64,000 bases of DNA from Chrysomallon squamiferum (Eukaryota > Mollusca > Gastropoda > Neomphalida > Peltospiridae). The stretch's first letter is position 1; each line of letters opens with the position of its first letter. Below the pieces are notes generated by a model. It had not been told where the DNA came from, did not search any database, and saw nothing but the letters and a program-made list of their open reading frames with translations. Shown here piece after piece: positions 1-12,155 of this stretch. The stretch is from the NCBI GenBank assembly GCA_012295275.1, contig CM022669.1:12226980-12290979 (forward strand). The letters are read 5' to 3'. Both the position numbers and the translations under genes were made by a program.

Positions 1-246
1 AAAACAAACAAAAACAGAAAAAAAATAAAATAAAATCATCCAAGTATTCTCCTGTGAAGACCCACTATAAAAAAATAATAACAAAAAAAATTAAAAATCA
101 ATCAATCAATCAATCAAAAGAAAGAAAATGAATAAAAGAAAAAATATTCAAAGAGTTCAAACATTATTTTTGTGTAAGGGTATTCCACTTATTTCACTAA
201 TATTACAAATGAACATCAGCATTATTTCTTGCTGAAATAACTAAAC

Positions 247-295
<49 letters not shown>

Positions 296-1051
296 TTTTA
301 TTTTTTAATCATTAATATAATTTTTACATTTGATTTATTTAGATCTAAATTAAACCAATAATTATTTTTATGTTCAAAAGAATATTTATTTATAACTAGT
401 AATCTAGTAATCAAAACAGTATACTTTTATTAAAATTGTTGTTGTTATTATTATTAAACAAAATAAATTTTAAAAATAAATAAACCTCAAGTCAATTTTT
501 ATGTTCAGATCTAGGTCTTAACGAAAGTAGTGTTACTCAGCCAACAAGACATTTATCTCCCTTGAGATAAAAAAAAAAAAAAAAAAAAAAAAATACAATA
601 TGTAAACAATGCAGATCATGAATAGAACGGCAATAATAATAAGATAAAATGCAGCAATTTTTAATTTTGTTTTTATTCTTATGAAACAGAAAATCAATGC
701 ACAATACTCACGGAAATTGCAGTTAACAGTATTGTGTATTTATTACAAGTTTACCAATTTCATTTCATAATTCATATTCTCTCATTACAGCAGAAAGATT
801 ATCGTTAGAGTCAAAACATCAAATCAACAATTCATTGAAACTTGATTTTTAAGAATTATTTTCCAATACGAATGCAGATTTATAAGATATTTAGCATGTC
901 ATATCACACATTTCAATACAAATTATTAATTACTAAATAATTTTCTTTCAAAACGAAACTACCGAAACAGACCTTGCGATTAACATTGCACGTAGAGTGC
1001 AGTCGAATGAAAACTACTCCGATATAAAAATAAATTTCAATTAATTGAAAC
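1..1051. other. AT-rich non-coding flank
   Basis: The stretch holds A-rich tracts, an (AATC)n patch near 99-116, a (TAA)n microsatellite at 247-294 and a poly-A run at 569-592. I see no supported exon. If the 1052-1152 exon is real, this is its intron 1. Confidence 0.5.
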
Positions 1052-1152
1052 CTGTTGAAATTTTGATTAAAAGATCCTATAACTTCTGAAAAAGACATTG
1101 TTGTATTAGAATCACCATTGAAGTTACGATTTTGACGACCATCAGCAGCCAT
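1052..1152 (-). CDS. Possible first coding exon of an unrecognised gene
   Basis: On the minus strand an ATG with good context (G at -3 and G at +4) opens 33 codons starting MAADGRQNRN. They run to a plausible donor (AACAG|GTTTCA), after which the frame becomes low-complexity and hydrophobic, as an intron would. The N-terminus is polar and Asn/Gln-rich, with an SFSEVIGSFNQNFNR segment. I do not recognise the family. Later exons would lie below position 900 or outside the window, and I could not identify one in 1-900. If real, the gene is divergent from pygopus, with about 1.15 kb between the two first visible exons. It could equally be a chance ORF. Confidence 0.3.
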
Positions 1153-2303
1153 TCCTTACATGTTGTTGTATGTTCCTCCCACTGGCTTGGAAAGCGTCCT
1201 ATTTAAGATTCTGTTTAACCTCTACTTACTTAATTTAATGAGTATAAGTAAAATAAATAATCAAACGAGTAGCTGGCTTTGTGACTGATTCAAATTATAG
1301 TCTTACAAATTACAACTAACATTATATCAGTTTATATGCTTATGTATTCTTGTTAGTTGCAACAATGAACTAAGTTCATAGTCATATATTCTTTATTAAA
1401 TAGAAGTATTTGAAGTGGATGGTCAGCAAGCAAGCGTTTGATTATGATTATAATGCAGGATACATAGAAATATTATTGCTATATATATAACAGAAAATGT
1501 TTATTTGTTTTTCGTAACAGTATATTATAATTATGATTATTTGTTAAATAATATAGTATTTGATAAAAAAAAAAAAATATATATCTTGTCAAAGAAATGT
1601 CAACAATTCACTCATTAAAATAATTATTATATATAATCATGATATCACATAAAAATACATTTTGCTCTGTACAAAATGCATTATTTCTTTTGGCGACGAG
1701 TATAATGATTATTGTAATTCTAAAAAGAAAAAAAAATTTAGAAGGGGAATAACTGTAAACAAATTATCTTCCCTTGGCATGGTTGCTTTCCAAGAAGCGA
1801 AAAGTGTCTTTAGTTTTAATTTAAACATTAATTGTTGATGCAAGAGAAATTACAGCGATGTAGCATGTTAGTGGAAACTAATTTACATCTTTTTTCCTAG
1901 CAATTGGTGCTTTACATCGTTAAGACATAAAATTACAAATAGTGAATCGCATTAATGATAAAAGCGATAGCGAATTTTAAATAAATAAAAATAAGTTACT
2001 TAGCTAAAATATTTATCTCAATATTCAAATGTATGATACTATGGACTTGGTGTCTTTCGAATTGCTTATGTAATTATAGATTATAATATTTTATTCTTTG
2101 AACAATAATTGTAAAAATTATTTATTTATTAATTATTATTATTATTATTGTTATTGTTATTGTTATTATTATTTAGTTTTTGAAGATCCTTTTAAATTAC
2201 TTTTGTAAAATAATAGTTTAAGATAACATTTCCTTGTTCTATAATTAAACATTAGAAATACAACGTGACTGCAAAGCATTTATTTCATATTTTTCCGTTT
2301 CAG
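1153..2303. promoter_or_regulatory. Region between divergent first exons; probable pygopus 5' region
   Basis: There is no ORF of note. The region ends in a good acceptor (TTTTTCCGTTTCAG, last base 2303), so pygopus probably has an upstream exon here or outside the window. TAT-rich and AT-repeat DNA fills 1440-1640 and 2100-2180. No core promoter element can be named with confidence. Confidence 0.35.
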
Positions 2304-2366
2304 ATTCATATCTGTAATGAAGTACATTTGAATGTTCATGTACATGCATTTCTTACACTGAACATT

Positions 2367-2393
2367 ATGGATGATAAGAAACCTGACAGTCAG
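2367..2393 (+). CDS. pygo: pygopus coding exon a (MDDKKPDSQ)
   Basis: The ATG is followed by nine codons and a strong donor (CAG|GTGAGT) in phase 0. The exon probably begins at 2304 after an acceptor. The upstream sequence stays open in this frame, so the true start could be further 5'. Confidence 0.6.
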
Positions 2394-3055
2394 GTGAGTA
2401 AATGACCCAAACGTATTGATTTTGAGAACTTGTGAAATCTTTTAAATTTTATTAAATTCAGAAAACACTAACGAATAAAGTAGGTTTAAGAATATTAGAA
2501 AATACTATTTTCATTTTTTTTTTTTTTTTTTTTTTTATCTTTTATAGAAACACACTTTGGCAGAATTATTGCCACCGTCCAACAACACGCCTACACCTAA
2601 ATCAGATATTGTTGCACAGAATCCTTTTGAGGATCAGATCCCAGTTTCCAACACAACCCGACAATCTCCTGGCATGCTCAACAAACAGGGACCTCCTCAC
2701 AGCCAGCATGGTCCAACAAGGACCACCCCATTCACAGCATGGACCCCAGGGACCTGGGATGTCCCCACAGGGACAAGGCTCTGGTAAGATGTATCCTCCA
2801 AATCAGCCAATGGTTTTCAACCCATCAAATCCAAATGCTCCTCCAATATATCCATGTGGTATTTGTCACAAGGAGGTGCATGATAACGACCAGGCCATTC
2901 TGTGTGAAAGTGGATGTAATTTCTGGTTTCACCGATTCTGTACTGGGCTGACAGAAGCAGCATTCACAATGCTGAAACAGGAAGTGTATGCTGAGTGGGT
3001 GTGTGACAAATGTCTTGGAACAAAAAATATCCCACTGGTTAAATTGAAACCATGA
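2367..3055 (+). CDS. pygo: Pygopus-like Wnt co-activator, with an apparent frameshift
   Basis: Pygopus is a nuclear adaptor that links BCL9/Legless-beta-catenin-TCF complexes to methylated H3K4. Two visible coding exons are 2367-2393 and 2548-3055. The N-terminal homology domain signature (PPS...DIVAQNPFED, residues about 18-38) is in the first frame. The PHD finger is in the next frame, with Cys112, 115, 128, 132, His137 and Cys140, 161, 164 (C4HC3) and the typical WFHRFCTGLTE core. A single extra A at 2715/2716, between two copies of QGPPHSQHGP, accounts for the switch; numbering assumes it is removed (177 aa). Read literally, the frame stops at 2785-2787 after 88 residues and loses the PHD. 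The protein is much shorter than fly or vertebrate Pygopus (hundreds of residues), and the usual basic NLS before the NHD is absent. An upstream exon may supply it: the frame is open from the acceptor at 2304 to the ATG. Confidence 0.85.
2548..3055 (+). CDS. pygo: pygopus terminal coding exon (NHD, linker, PHD)
   Basis: The acceptor is a long T tract ending TTTTATAG. Frame 1 covers the NHD to about 2715 and frame 2 covers the rest of the linker and the PHD, ending at TGA 3053-3055. The one-base discontinuity lies in GGTCCAACAAGG. Confidence 0.85.
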
Positions 3056-6000
3056 AACCAGGAACAGGCGCTTGACAGTGAGCCCAAGACAAACATCATT
3101 TTTGTTATCATATGATTTTTTTTCTGCTTTATGTATCAGTGAAGCTTATTTGTTCAGATAAATCGGTCATTAATCTGAGCTTTTTCAATACCAAATTTGC
3201 TAAGCTGGAAATAAATAAATTGTGTTCATATTAGCAAGGACTAATCCTTTAAGGTGTAAAGTGTTTAAATAATATTTTTAATTTAAAATAATAATAATGT
3301 AATCAAAGAAATATTACCATATTCCAAGTACCTGTTAATAGTTATTTTGCCAGATTGTCCAGTAATGAAAGTTATTGGAATGGAAAGAATGAAAGACATT
3401 TACATTTTTATTTTATTTTATATAAGATAAGACGAGTAAGTTACTGTTGAAAATTTATACTGTTTAAATGACAAAGGTAATATTTAAGCATTATTAATTT
3501 AATATCAGTGGTAATGGGACATAAACCTTTAATTAACAATAGTGGTATATTTTGGTTTCAAACATAAAAAAAAAATCGGGATAGAATTAAAATAAAAAAG
3601 ATAATATAGAGTTGCTATTTTATGAATAGCATCTGTTACAATTTGTTATCATATACTAAATGAGGAAAATTATTATTGAATTTTATATGATCAGGATTTT
3701 GAAACCATTAAAAAATATCAGTGTTTCAGTATGCAGAAATGTATCAGTTTATTTTTTATTTAAAAAATGTATTAATTTAAAGTTGCAAAATGCATACAAT
3801 GCTTGCTTGACTGCTGTTGCATATCAATTCACTTCATAAAGCATTTTATGGCTTTGCATTTTAGATATATTTAGATTATTATTATTTTTTTAAATAGTAT
3901 AAAATACATATCTTTTACAATTTTATCATTTATCATTGTATTTTTTTGTCAATAAATATTTAATGAATTTTTTTGTTCTTTCTGTTGTGAATTTTAAAAT
4001 TAATTTAGTCATTTATTTCTGAATATTAGTGTTTTTGTCAGTTTGTTGTTTCTATAACCAGAATGTATAAGGGTAATTACTTTTTTGTAGCATGTGAGGT
4101 ATTTGTTATTTCCGTCTTATATTCCTTAGATTTTGTTTCCTCTTCATTTGTCAACTTGCCTCAACCTACTCAATATCCAACACCCTGTTTCATTTACACA
4201 TTCATGAAAATCTTTGATATTTTCATAAATCAGTTATATGCTTTAATAATTCTCAGTTATGGTTTGTTGTGAACTCTTTGGATAAATTAATGATAATAAT
4301 AAAGGGAGGCTAAAATCTGAATTATTTTGCTTTTTATGATGCTTTTAAGAGGTAAACACAATCTTGAAAAAAGTATTCATAAAATGAAACTCGTTTCACT
4401 TAGTAGTTACAATCACTAGAGAAAATATCTTGAAATTACCAGTTTCACATTGTATGTTAACTGTCTTCAGTTTTGTATCAAAGCAAAATGGCAAAATATT
4501 TTCTTCAGCGTAATGTAAAAATGAATAATTAACACACACACACCCATACATGTTGTTATTATCTTTATTTTTATTTATTATTTTTTTAAATCTTTGGAGA
4601 AATATGTATTGAAAACACTTTTGTGGTTCTTAGAGGAATGTGCAAGCAGTTAAAACTAATTTACACAAAAAATAAATAAAAGTTATTAGGACACAAGAGA
4701 AAAAAAAGAGAAATTTTTATTTACAGGCAACCATCATTATTATTCCCAGCAAATTAATCGTACTTCTGTCAAGAACAATAAATGTGTTGCTGCATGAGAA
4801 AACCTAGAATAAAAGTGCAATATTTTCAAAATGTTTTTTCTTTGCTGATCATAAAACTTTAAAAATCATTATGTCCACCTTAGGGAGGTTCCCTCAAAAT
4901 GTATGTGGATGTGATGGGTGACCATAGACAAGTTGAGGATGTTTTTTTGTCAAAGTTGATTGATATCTGAGTCAAATGATGAAATAATTGATGACATAAC
5001 TTAAGTTTGAGAACATAGAAGTCAGTGATATTAGATGAAAACAAAAATTCATAAACTAACTTATTCTTTGGGCTGTAGCTAAAAATAGCTGATTAAGTTT
5101 TTGCCTGGGTTTTCCTATGCAGCATCACAAATATTAAATACAAATATCCCTCCACACACACATACACACATGGACGTACAACGGACCAAAGCAACAGAAA
5201 CAAAAATTAAATTTATGAAATATTTAATGTCAATGTGGAAAAGGAAACATAAAATGTTAAAATATCATAATTCTATATGTATAAATAAAAGATTTTTTTT
5301 TCTTCCATATATCTTTTGTATATAAATATATATAATAAATTAAATCATGCAAAACAATAAAACAAAATTACATGTCATGCGATACCAATGTTAACAGCAC
5401 AGATATATATATATGTGTATATATATATATATATATATAAAATGAATTTAACAATACATACAATAGCAAACAACGGAGACTGAAATATCACAGATTAGAA
5501 TATTATACGAGATTATCACTTAGATTAATAATAAAAGTAAAGAAACAAGTTCTGCCAGGATATAACTTTAGAATCTGATAATAAAAATACATGTCGGGTC
5601 ATTTTCAGATAACTTAATTCCAAACAACTGAACAAAACAAATTATTTTCCTAAACTTACCTTTCTTACAAATTACAATTTAAAAATGTTTGATGAGAGAC
5701 ACACTTTTGCAATGATTTTTAAAAATTTGCATCAAATGTTACTTTAAACTTCAAATAAAGTCCAAACATGTTCTAAGACTGGTTAAAACAAAATACTGAA
5801 TTCATGAACTCTGAACTGAACAGCTTTATATAATATTTCTGAATCATTTTCTGAAAACTGGAATGAACTAAAATTTGTCAAAAACGGGAAGATATGTTAT
5901 CTTTATCAATAATAATCTACTTATTGAAAATGGAACATTTACTTTTTCTGAAATAAAATATTACCTTTATTGTTAATAAGGAACTTACTGAAAATGGAAT

Positions 6001-7352
6001 TGTTAACTTGCTCTGAAATATAGTATTTTCTTTATCAATAATAAACAATTTACTGAAAATTGAATTGTTAAGATTTTATGAAAATAGTAAAAGTTATATA
6101 AATTAATAATAAAAAAGCAACAATAAGAATGTAATACATTTTTTCTTCTCTGTTTTAAAACTACTTACCGTATTCTCATTAAATATAACTAAATGTATAA
6201 TTTATAAATAAAATATAAATTTACTTTATACTACATTTCTGCCATCAGTATTAAATAAACATAATAATAGGCCATGATTAACAATATAAGTAGTAGTTAA
6301 AAAAGAAATGAAAACGAAAACCACAAATAGAAATATAACAGCTTTGTTGTATTAGTAATTCTAGTTAATGCTAAAAGTTAGGTTGGCAAGGGAGTTAACT
6401 AGTAATACTGTGAATATTTACAATACTGGTATGTGGTACAATAACATTTGAAAACAGAGCAGCACCAAGTTTAAAACTAGGTTGGAAAATAAAGTTTATG
6501 TTTTCAAAAACTTTAAAAACTTCTGCTATTATTATCAAAGATTTAAAAGAAAGCAAAAACAACAAACCACCATCCCCCCAAAAAACAACCAAAAAACATT
6601 AAAATGATGAATGAAAATTTTGTTATTTATCTAAACTAGATTTTTGCCAAGATACATTTTACAGAATGTGCTTTTAAAATGTAATTGTAGAATTACTTTC
6701 AGTTTTATTAATTTAAGATAATTACTTTTTGATATAATAATATAATGAGAAGAAATATAGATGGAGCAAAATTAATAAGAAAATCTTGCCATGATACATG
6801 TGATTGAAAAAAAGTTGTGTAATTGACACAAACAAAAGTAAGTAACCAGATGAATCATAAATTACTTAGTTATAAAATTATATATAAACGAAGAGAATTC
6901 TGTATTTTTTATTTTATCTTTATAAATTTTTATTAAATTAAAAAAATATATAATAACGTGTATTTTTATCTTTATAAATTTATATTAAAAAAATATAAGA
7001 TAACTTTTATTTTTGAATGAAGGCTGACTTTAATGTTCTGTGACAGTTTTGTTAATAATTTTTCTGACTAGTAGATTCTTTAGCTCTTAAGATGTACATT
7101 TTAACTAAAAGATATCATTACTGTATTTATCGTTATTTATTAAATAAAGATGCATTCTGATATGAAATGATAAACTGAAGAGAAAAAAAATAATATGATA
7201 CTGACTGATTAAAAAACCCTGATTACTTTTAAGTGAAATTAGATACAAATACCTTACATATTAACTAAACAAAATAAATAAATAAATAATATCACAAAGA
7301 TATAATATATGTTTTTTTTTTCTCTTTTAAAAAAAGTTTCTATTTTATTTAA

Positions 7353-7383
<31 letters not shown>

Positions 7384-7891
7384 GGTCTTTCATTCCAGTA
7401 CTACTACTACTGACGAAGTTTTCAGGACCAATTCACTGTTAGAAAAATGGTTCCTGTCTCATTAACAATGTTTATTTTCCTGTTCACTACAAACACAAAA
7501 CCATCATTAATTACAGTAGTAAATTTGGATGTTTTTTTTTTGTTAATTTATATTTTTTAAATTTCCATGATTATGAAAATGCTTCTTCAATTTCCATTTG
7601 CAGAATATGTGAAGGCACATCATTAACACCGATATTCCTGGGTTTTTTTTTAAAGAATTTTAAAAATATTTTTTAAGTATCGAATTCTTCTCACTTGGCT
7701 TCTTTGTTTTAAAGCACACAATCCAAATATCCAGTTACAACTGGATAAACAAAAATCTTTAAAATAAAAAATATATATATAAAAAAAATCAATAAAATTT
7801 TAAAAAAAAATCAATAATAAAAACAAAATCAATAAATAATCAACACTTGTTGCCATGCATTGTTTTTCCAACAAAACAGTCAGGCTTTTTA
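3056..7891. other. pygopus 3'UTR and convergent intergenic region
   Basis: Possible pygopus poly(A) signals (AATAAA) are at 3210-3215 and 3951-3956. On the opposite strand an AATAAA at 7344-7349 could serve the TTLL gene. The remainder is AT-rich DNA with TA and A/T tracts (5402-5440, 7358-7384) and a diverged tandem repeat at about 5893-6088. The short ORFs here look random. Confidence 0.45.
5893..6088. repeat. Three diverged tandem copies, about 65 bp each
   Basis: Three successive units share the order CTTTATCAATAATAA, then TTACTGAAAATGGAA, then a TCTGAAATAnAGTAT-like block. Confidence 0.55.
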
Positions 7892-8166
7892 TCAACTGTA
7901 GACGAATGCATGATTCTCTCGCATTTCAAGCTGCCTAATCCTCATGTTGTTTGATGCTCCGCGAATTCTCTGTGATTTTGTCGACCTGTGACTACTGAGT
8001 GCCTCCGCTTTAACTGACAAGTGTGTGTTGAGTCGACTCAGGTTGCTTCCCGAGTTGTTCATGTCTGTCCGAGACAGTTCGGGACGTTGCACGACAGGGG
8101 CCGGTGCAGACACAACAGACAAGCCGTGTACCATCGGCTGCGGGTGGAACTTCATAACAGATAAAT
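7892..8166 (-). CDS. TTLL6: TTLL coding exon 16 (terminal)
   Basis: Acceptor TTCTGGTCACAG, phase 1 in, matching exon 15. It encodes DLSVMKFHPQPMVHG and ends in a Met/Arg/Glu-rich tail with stop at 7892-7894. Relatively GC-rich. Confidence 0.8.
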
Positions 8167-9965
8167 CTGTGACCAGAAGATGAAAAAAAAGTAGCGTAAT
8201 CAGCGCCTCTCATGAAAAGAGTTACTGTTGATCAAAATTAAACTTCAGGTGAAATTTTGACAAGTACGTCATTGTTAGTAGGATTGGTTTTTACTGATCT
8301 TTATTTATTCTCTGTTAAAGTTAAGTAATACGTGTCAAATCTGAGCAAGTATCTTAATGTAATTAAGATTGTTTTTACTTATTTTTTTAATTGTTCATTA
8401 TTAAAATTAAATAATACAGGTCAAATTTGAGTAATTAAGATTGATTTTATTAGTTTTTTAATTGTTCATTATTAAAATTAAATAATACAGGTTAAATTTG
8501 AGTAAGTATCTTAATGTAATTATTATTAGTTTTATTTATTTTTAATGTTTCTTATTCTTGGTTGCAATAAATATACAGATTCATAAAAATGAATATCATT
8601 GGTTCAGACAAATATACAGACGTAACAAAATGGATTCTTGACTATGAAGGCTACTGGTTCAGCAGATACACAGATGTGTAAGAATTAACCTTTAATACTG
8701 AAGATTACTGGTTGCAGTAAATATATACATATCTCGTATCTAAATTAAATGATATTAGTGTCTACCGTACCAGAGTCCTTTCTCTGTCCATGTGCACTGA
8801 GACCCCTAGTTTTTAGTGACGGTGTCGTGGAATCGGATTTCCAGTCGAGGTTGTAACCACTGCGTGCTAGCAGTCGATTTCTTTCTGCTTCAGTTTCCAT
8901 CAAGTTCCGGTACTCTGGGTCAGGAACAACAGTGGCCTGGCCTCCTCGGGTGTTTCCCAGAGTCTTTCTAGTTAACTGCTTCCTCTGGAATTTATAAATA
9001 CATGAAATTAATAAACAAATCCAAACTGATTCAGATTTAATAAAAAAAATATGTTAGATAATTGTTTTTGCATTTTGAAAGAAAGAAAAATGTAGTGATA
9101 GAATTAGGGGGAAAAAAAAAGTAATGGAATATGAATAGCATATTAATTAATGTTTTTATTTATTCTTCCTGTAAATTCAGTTTTAGCTGTGAAAGGCCCA
9201 ACAACAATAAAAATTTAAAAAAGACAAAAAAAAGAAGAACCTATGAACATAATTTTAAAACTAGAAAATATTTGTACAAATATTAATCAAGTAATCATTC
9301 CATAAAAAGAAAAAAGTATATATATATATATATAAATCAAAGACATGAATTTAAAATGATTAAATACAAATAAAACAATATAACCATTTGAACTTAGGGA
9401 AAAAACAGTAATTTTAAATTTAATTTGACTTAAGATAGTTTTTATTTTATTGATGTAGTCATAATTTATTTTTTATTGTAATCAGTGTGAACCAGTAAAA
9501 AAAGAACTGGTATAGAATTACTGACTTCTTTTATGAAACTTATTATTATTAAATCTTTGTAAATATTAGTTAAGTTTATTGCATTACATAGTTTTGATTT
9601 CTGTAATACCAAAGATGATGCACTGAAGACCAGTCCTAATTAAATTGATTATATACAATAATATAAAATGTAACAAAGAAGTTGCTGATTTAAAACATTA
9701 TGTATGTGAGTTTGGTACAAAAATGGATTAAAGGTGGTGCAGGTATAGTTAAAATAAATGGACTGAGGATGGTGCAGAATAATTTTGCTGTGAATTAATG
9801 GAAACTGAAATGGTGCAGTGGTACTCATTTCAAGAAAAGGTTTATAAATGTCTGTTGTTAATAATAATTAGTGAAAATTCAGGTGATATGTAGACACACT
9901 GACCTACATGTACCTGAATATTTAAGACCAAAACACATGTGTGCATGCCTGCCCACTCTCAAACT

Positions 9966-10005
<40 letters not shown>

Positions 10006-11314
10006 CACACTCACATCCACGCAAAACACAAAACACAATATATAATCTTTACTAACAATTTAAATTATTGGAAAAGCGATACCAATAAACAAAAAACAGA
10101 ACCAACAACAACCATTATTGTTTTATTTACAAAACATTTCCATATTTTATAAATAATTCCCTGAAGTTTAATAACAATTACATAACTAGTTTGTATTAAT
10201 AAATAGTCTGGTTTCTGTATCTTATTGTTAACTTGCTCTAAAATTAGCTACTAAATTATAACAAAATAAAAATAGCATAACAATAGGATGGTGTTCTGTG
10301 AAACACAAATTATATTAATACTTAAGTAAGTAAGTAAATAAATAAATATATAAATTAACTAATTACATACACAATTAGGAAAGATCATTTAAAATATATT
10401 TTACAATACAATTTTCTGAAAATATCATCATAAAATACAATGTTCAACATACTACAAGATACTTTATTAGGATGCAAAATAAAAATGGTCAAAATTAAAA
10501 TCTCATTACTGAAAAAGTGAAATTCAAAATACTGAAATATTGTGAAATGCCTTTAAATAATAAAAAAAAAAAGTAGACCAGAAAAGAAAAGAAAAAAACT
10601 AGGTACAAATAAAAAAACACACAACAAACACACCAAACTAAAAATAAAAAATAAATAAATAAAATACAAGCAACCTAAGCAATGATAAGTAACAACTGCT
10701 TCAAAAAAATAAAAAAAACTATATATATAAAATATTAAAAAGCAAAAAAAAAAATGATTACATACTCCAAGCTATTGAAGCAAAGTCCTGAAATGACATG
10801 GATTAAAAAAGCAAGAGAAAAAAACCCACAGCAAGCACCATATGAAGACAACCGTACAAAACAAAACGCCAAATCTGATTACTTCTTACCTGAAATGATG
10901 GCACTGTTCGTTCATTGAGATTAGCTAGACTTCCAACCTTGCTCTGCCACCGACTGCTGTAATTGGGCTGGAGGGTGGACAAATAGGAGTAAGATTTAGA
11001 CTTAGAGTAAGGACTCAGACGGTGGGGGACATGATTAGTGCAGTGGGGGTGCTGGGAAATGAGTTGGGGGTTGCCTGCAATGACAGAAGGTGCATAGAGG
11101 AGGTTTGAGGTAGGCATGTCACAGAATTGTGAGAGCGCAGAGTGAGAGTGATAGTGGTGGCGATCATCATGTGAAATTGGTTGGTTCGTGCTGTGGTGTG
11201 CTAAGTTTTCGCCATTCTGAAAAGTCAGAAACACAGTCACAGTGGTTATGCTTTTTCAAACATGCACAGATTATTAATCCAGTTTTCTCTTTTCATGCTC
11301 AATATTTAGTAAAA

Positions 11315-11349
<35 letters not shown>

Positions 11350-12122
11350 TCGGTAAAGACCCACATGCAATAACAATTAAAATAAAAAAAATATATATAT
11401 ATATATCCAATTAAATCATCATTACTTTAAATTTACTCATATTTTCCATTTATTTTAGATAATATTAATTTTATTACTTTATTTATTTATTTTTATTTAT
11501 TGTCTATATTTATGACTCTATTAAGGTTTTTTTTTTTTTTTTTTTATTTTATACACTTACTGTAAAATATGTAGTTAAATCAGTTTTATTCAAAAATAAA
11601 AAGAGTTCCAATTTTATTATGAAATATTTACATCATTACTTATTATTTTCTTATTTTTGAAAATATAATAATTTATATATAAATAGTTTTCTTTACAAAA
11701 AAACATTGTAAAATTTTTTTTTTAAATGTTATGAGCAAACAATTATTTCGTCTAATATCTTTAGTATAAGCACAAAAAATTAAGTTATAAAAATATGTAT
11801 TATAAAAGTATTAAAAACTGGGTAATAACTTCTGTGATATTAGATATTTTTTAATACATCACCAGATTCAGAAAATTAAAGTAGAAAATAAAATAAGTAA
11901 AATTATCAGTCTGTAAGATTTCAAGTTTCATTCTTTACAGCTTTAGAAATTTTGATTACTCAAAACTGAATTTATCTGAATCCGTTGACATACAAATACA
12001 CACAAATCTTTTTTTATTAATTCAAATCTCAACTGCTTACTTGAAATTCTAAAATTAATCATTTTTGGTTCTGGTTAGGCATGTTTTTGAGTAATCAAAT
12101 GTTGAAACAAACATTAAACAAA

Positions 12123-12155
<33 letters not shown>

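Noticed and set aside
2786-2800. GTAAGATG in the pygopus exon as a splice donor that could explain the frame change
   Set aside because: The frame changes about 70 nt earlier, and the sequence after this GT encodes the continuous linker and PHD.
8010-8213. 67-codon ORF overlapping the last TTLL exon
   Set aside because: Wrong frame; the phase from exon 15 selects the frame ending at 7892.
9871-10152. 93-codon ORF with a His-Thr run
   Set aside because: It is a translated CA microsatellite; the flanking residues show no family.
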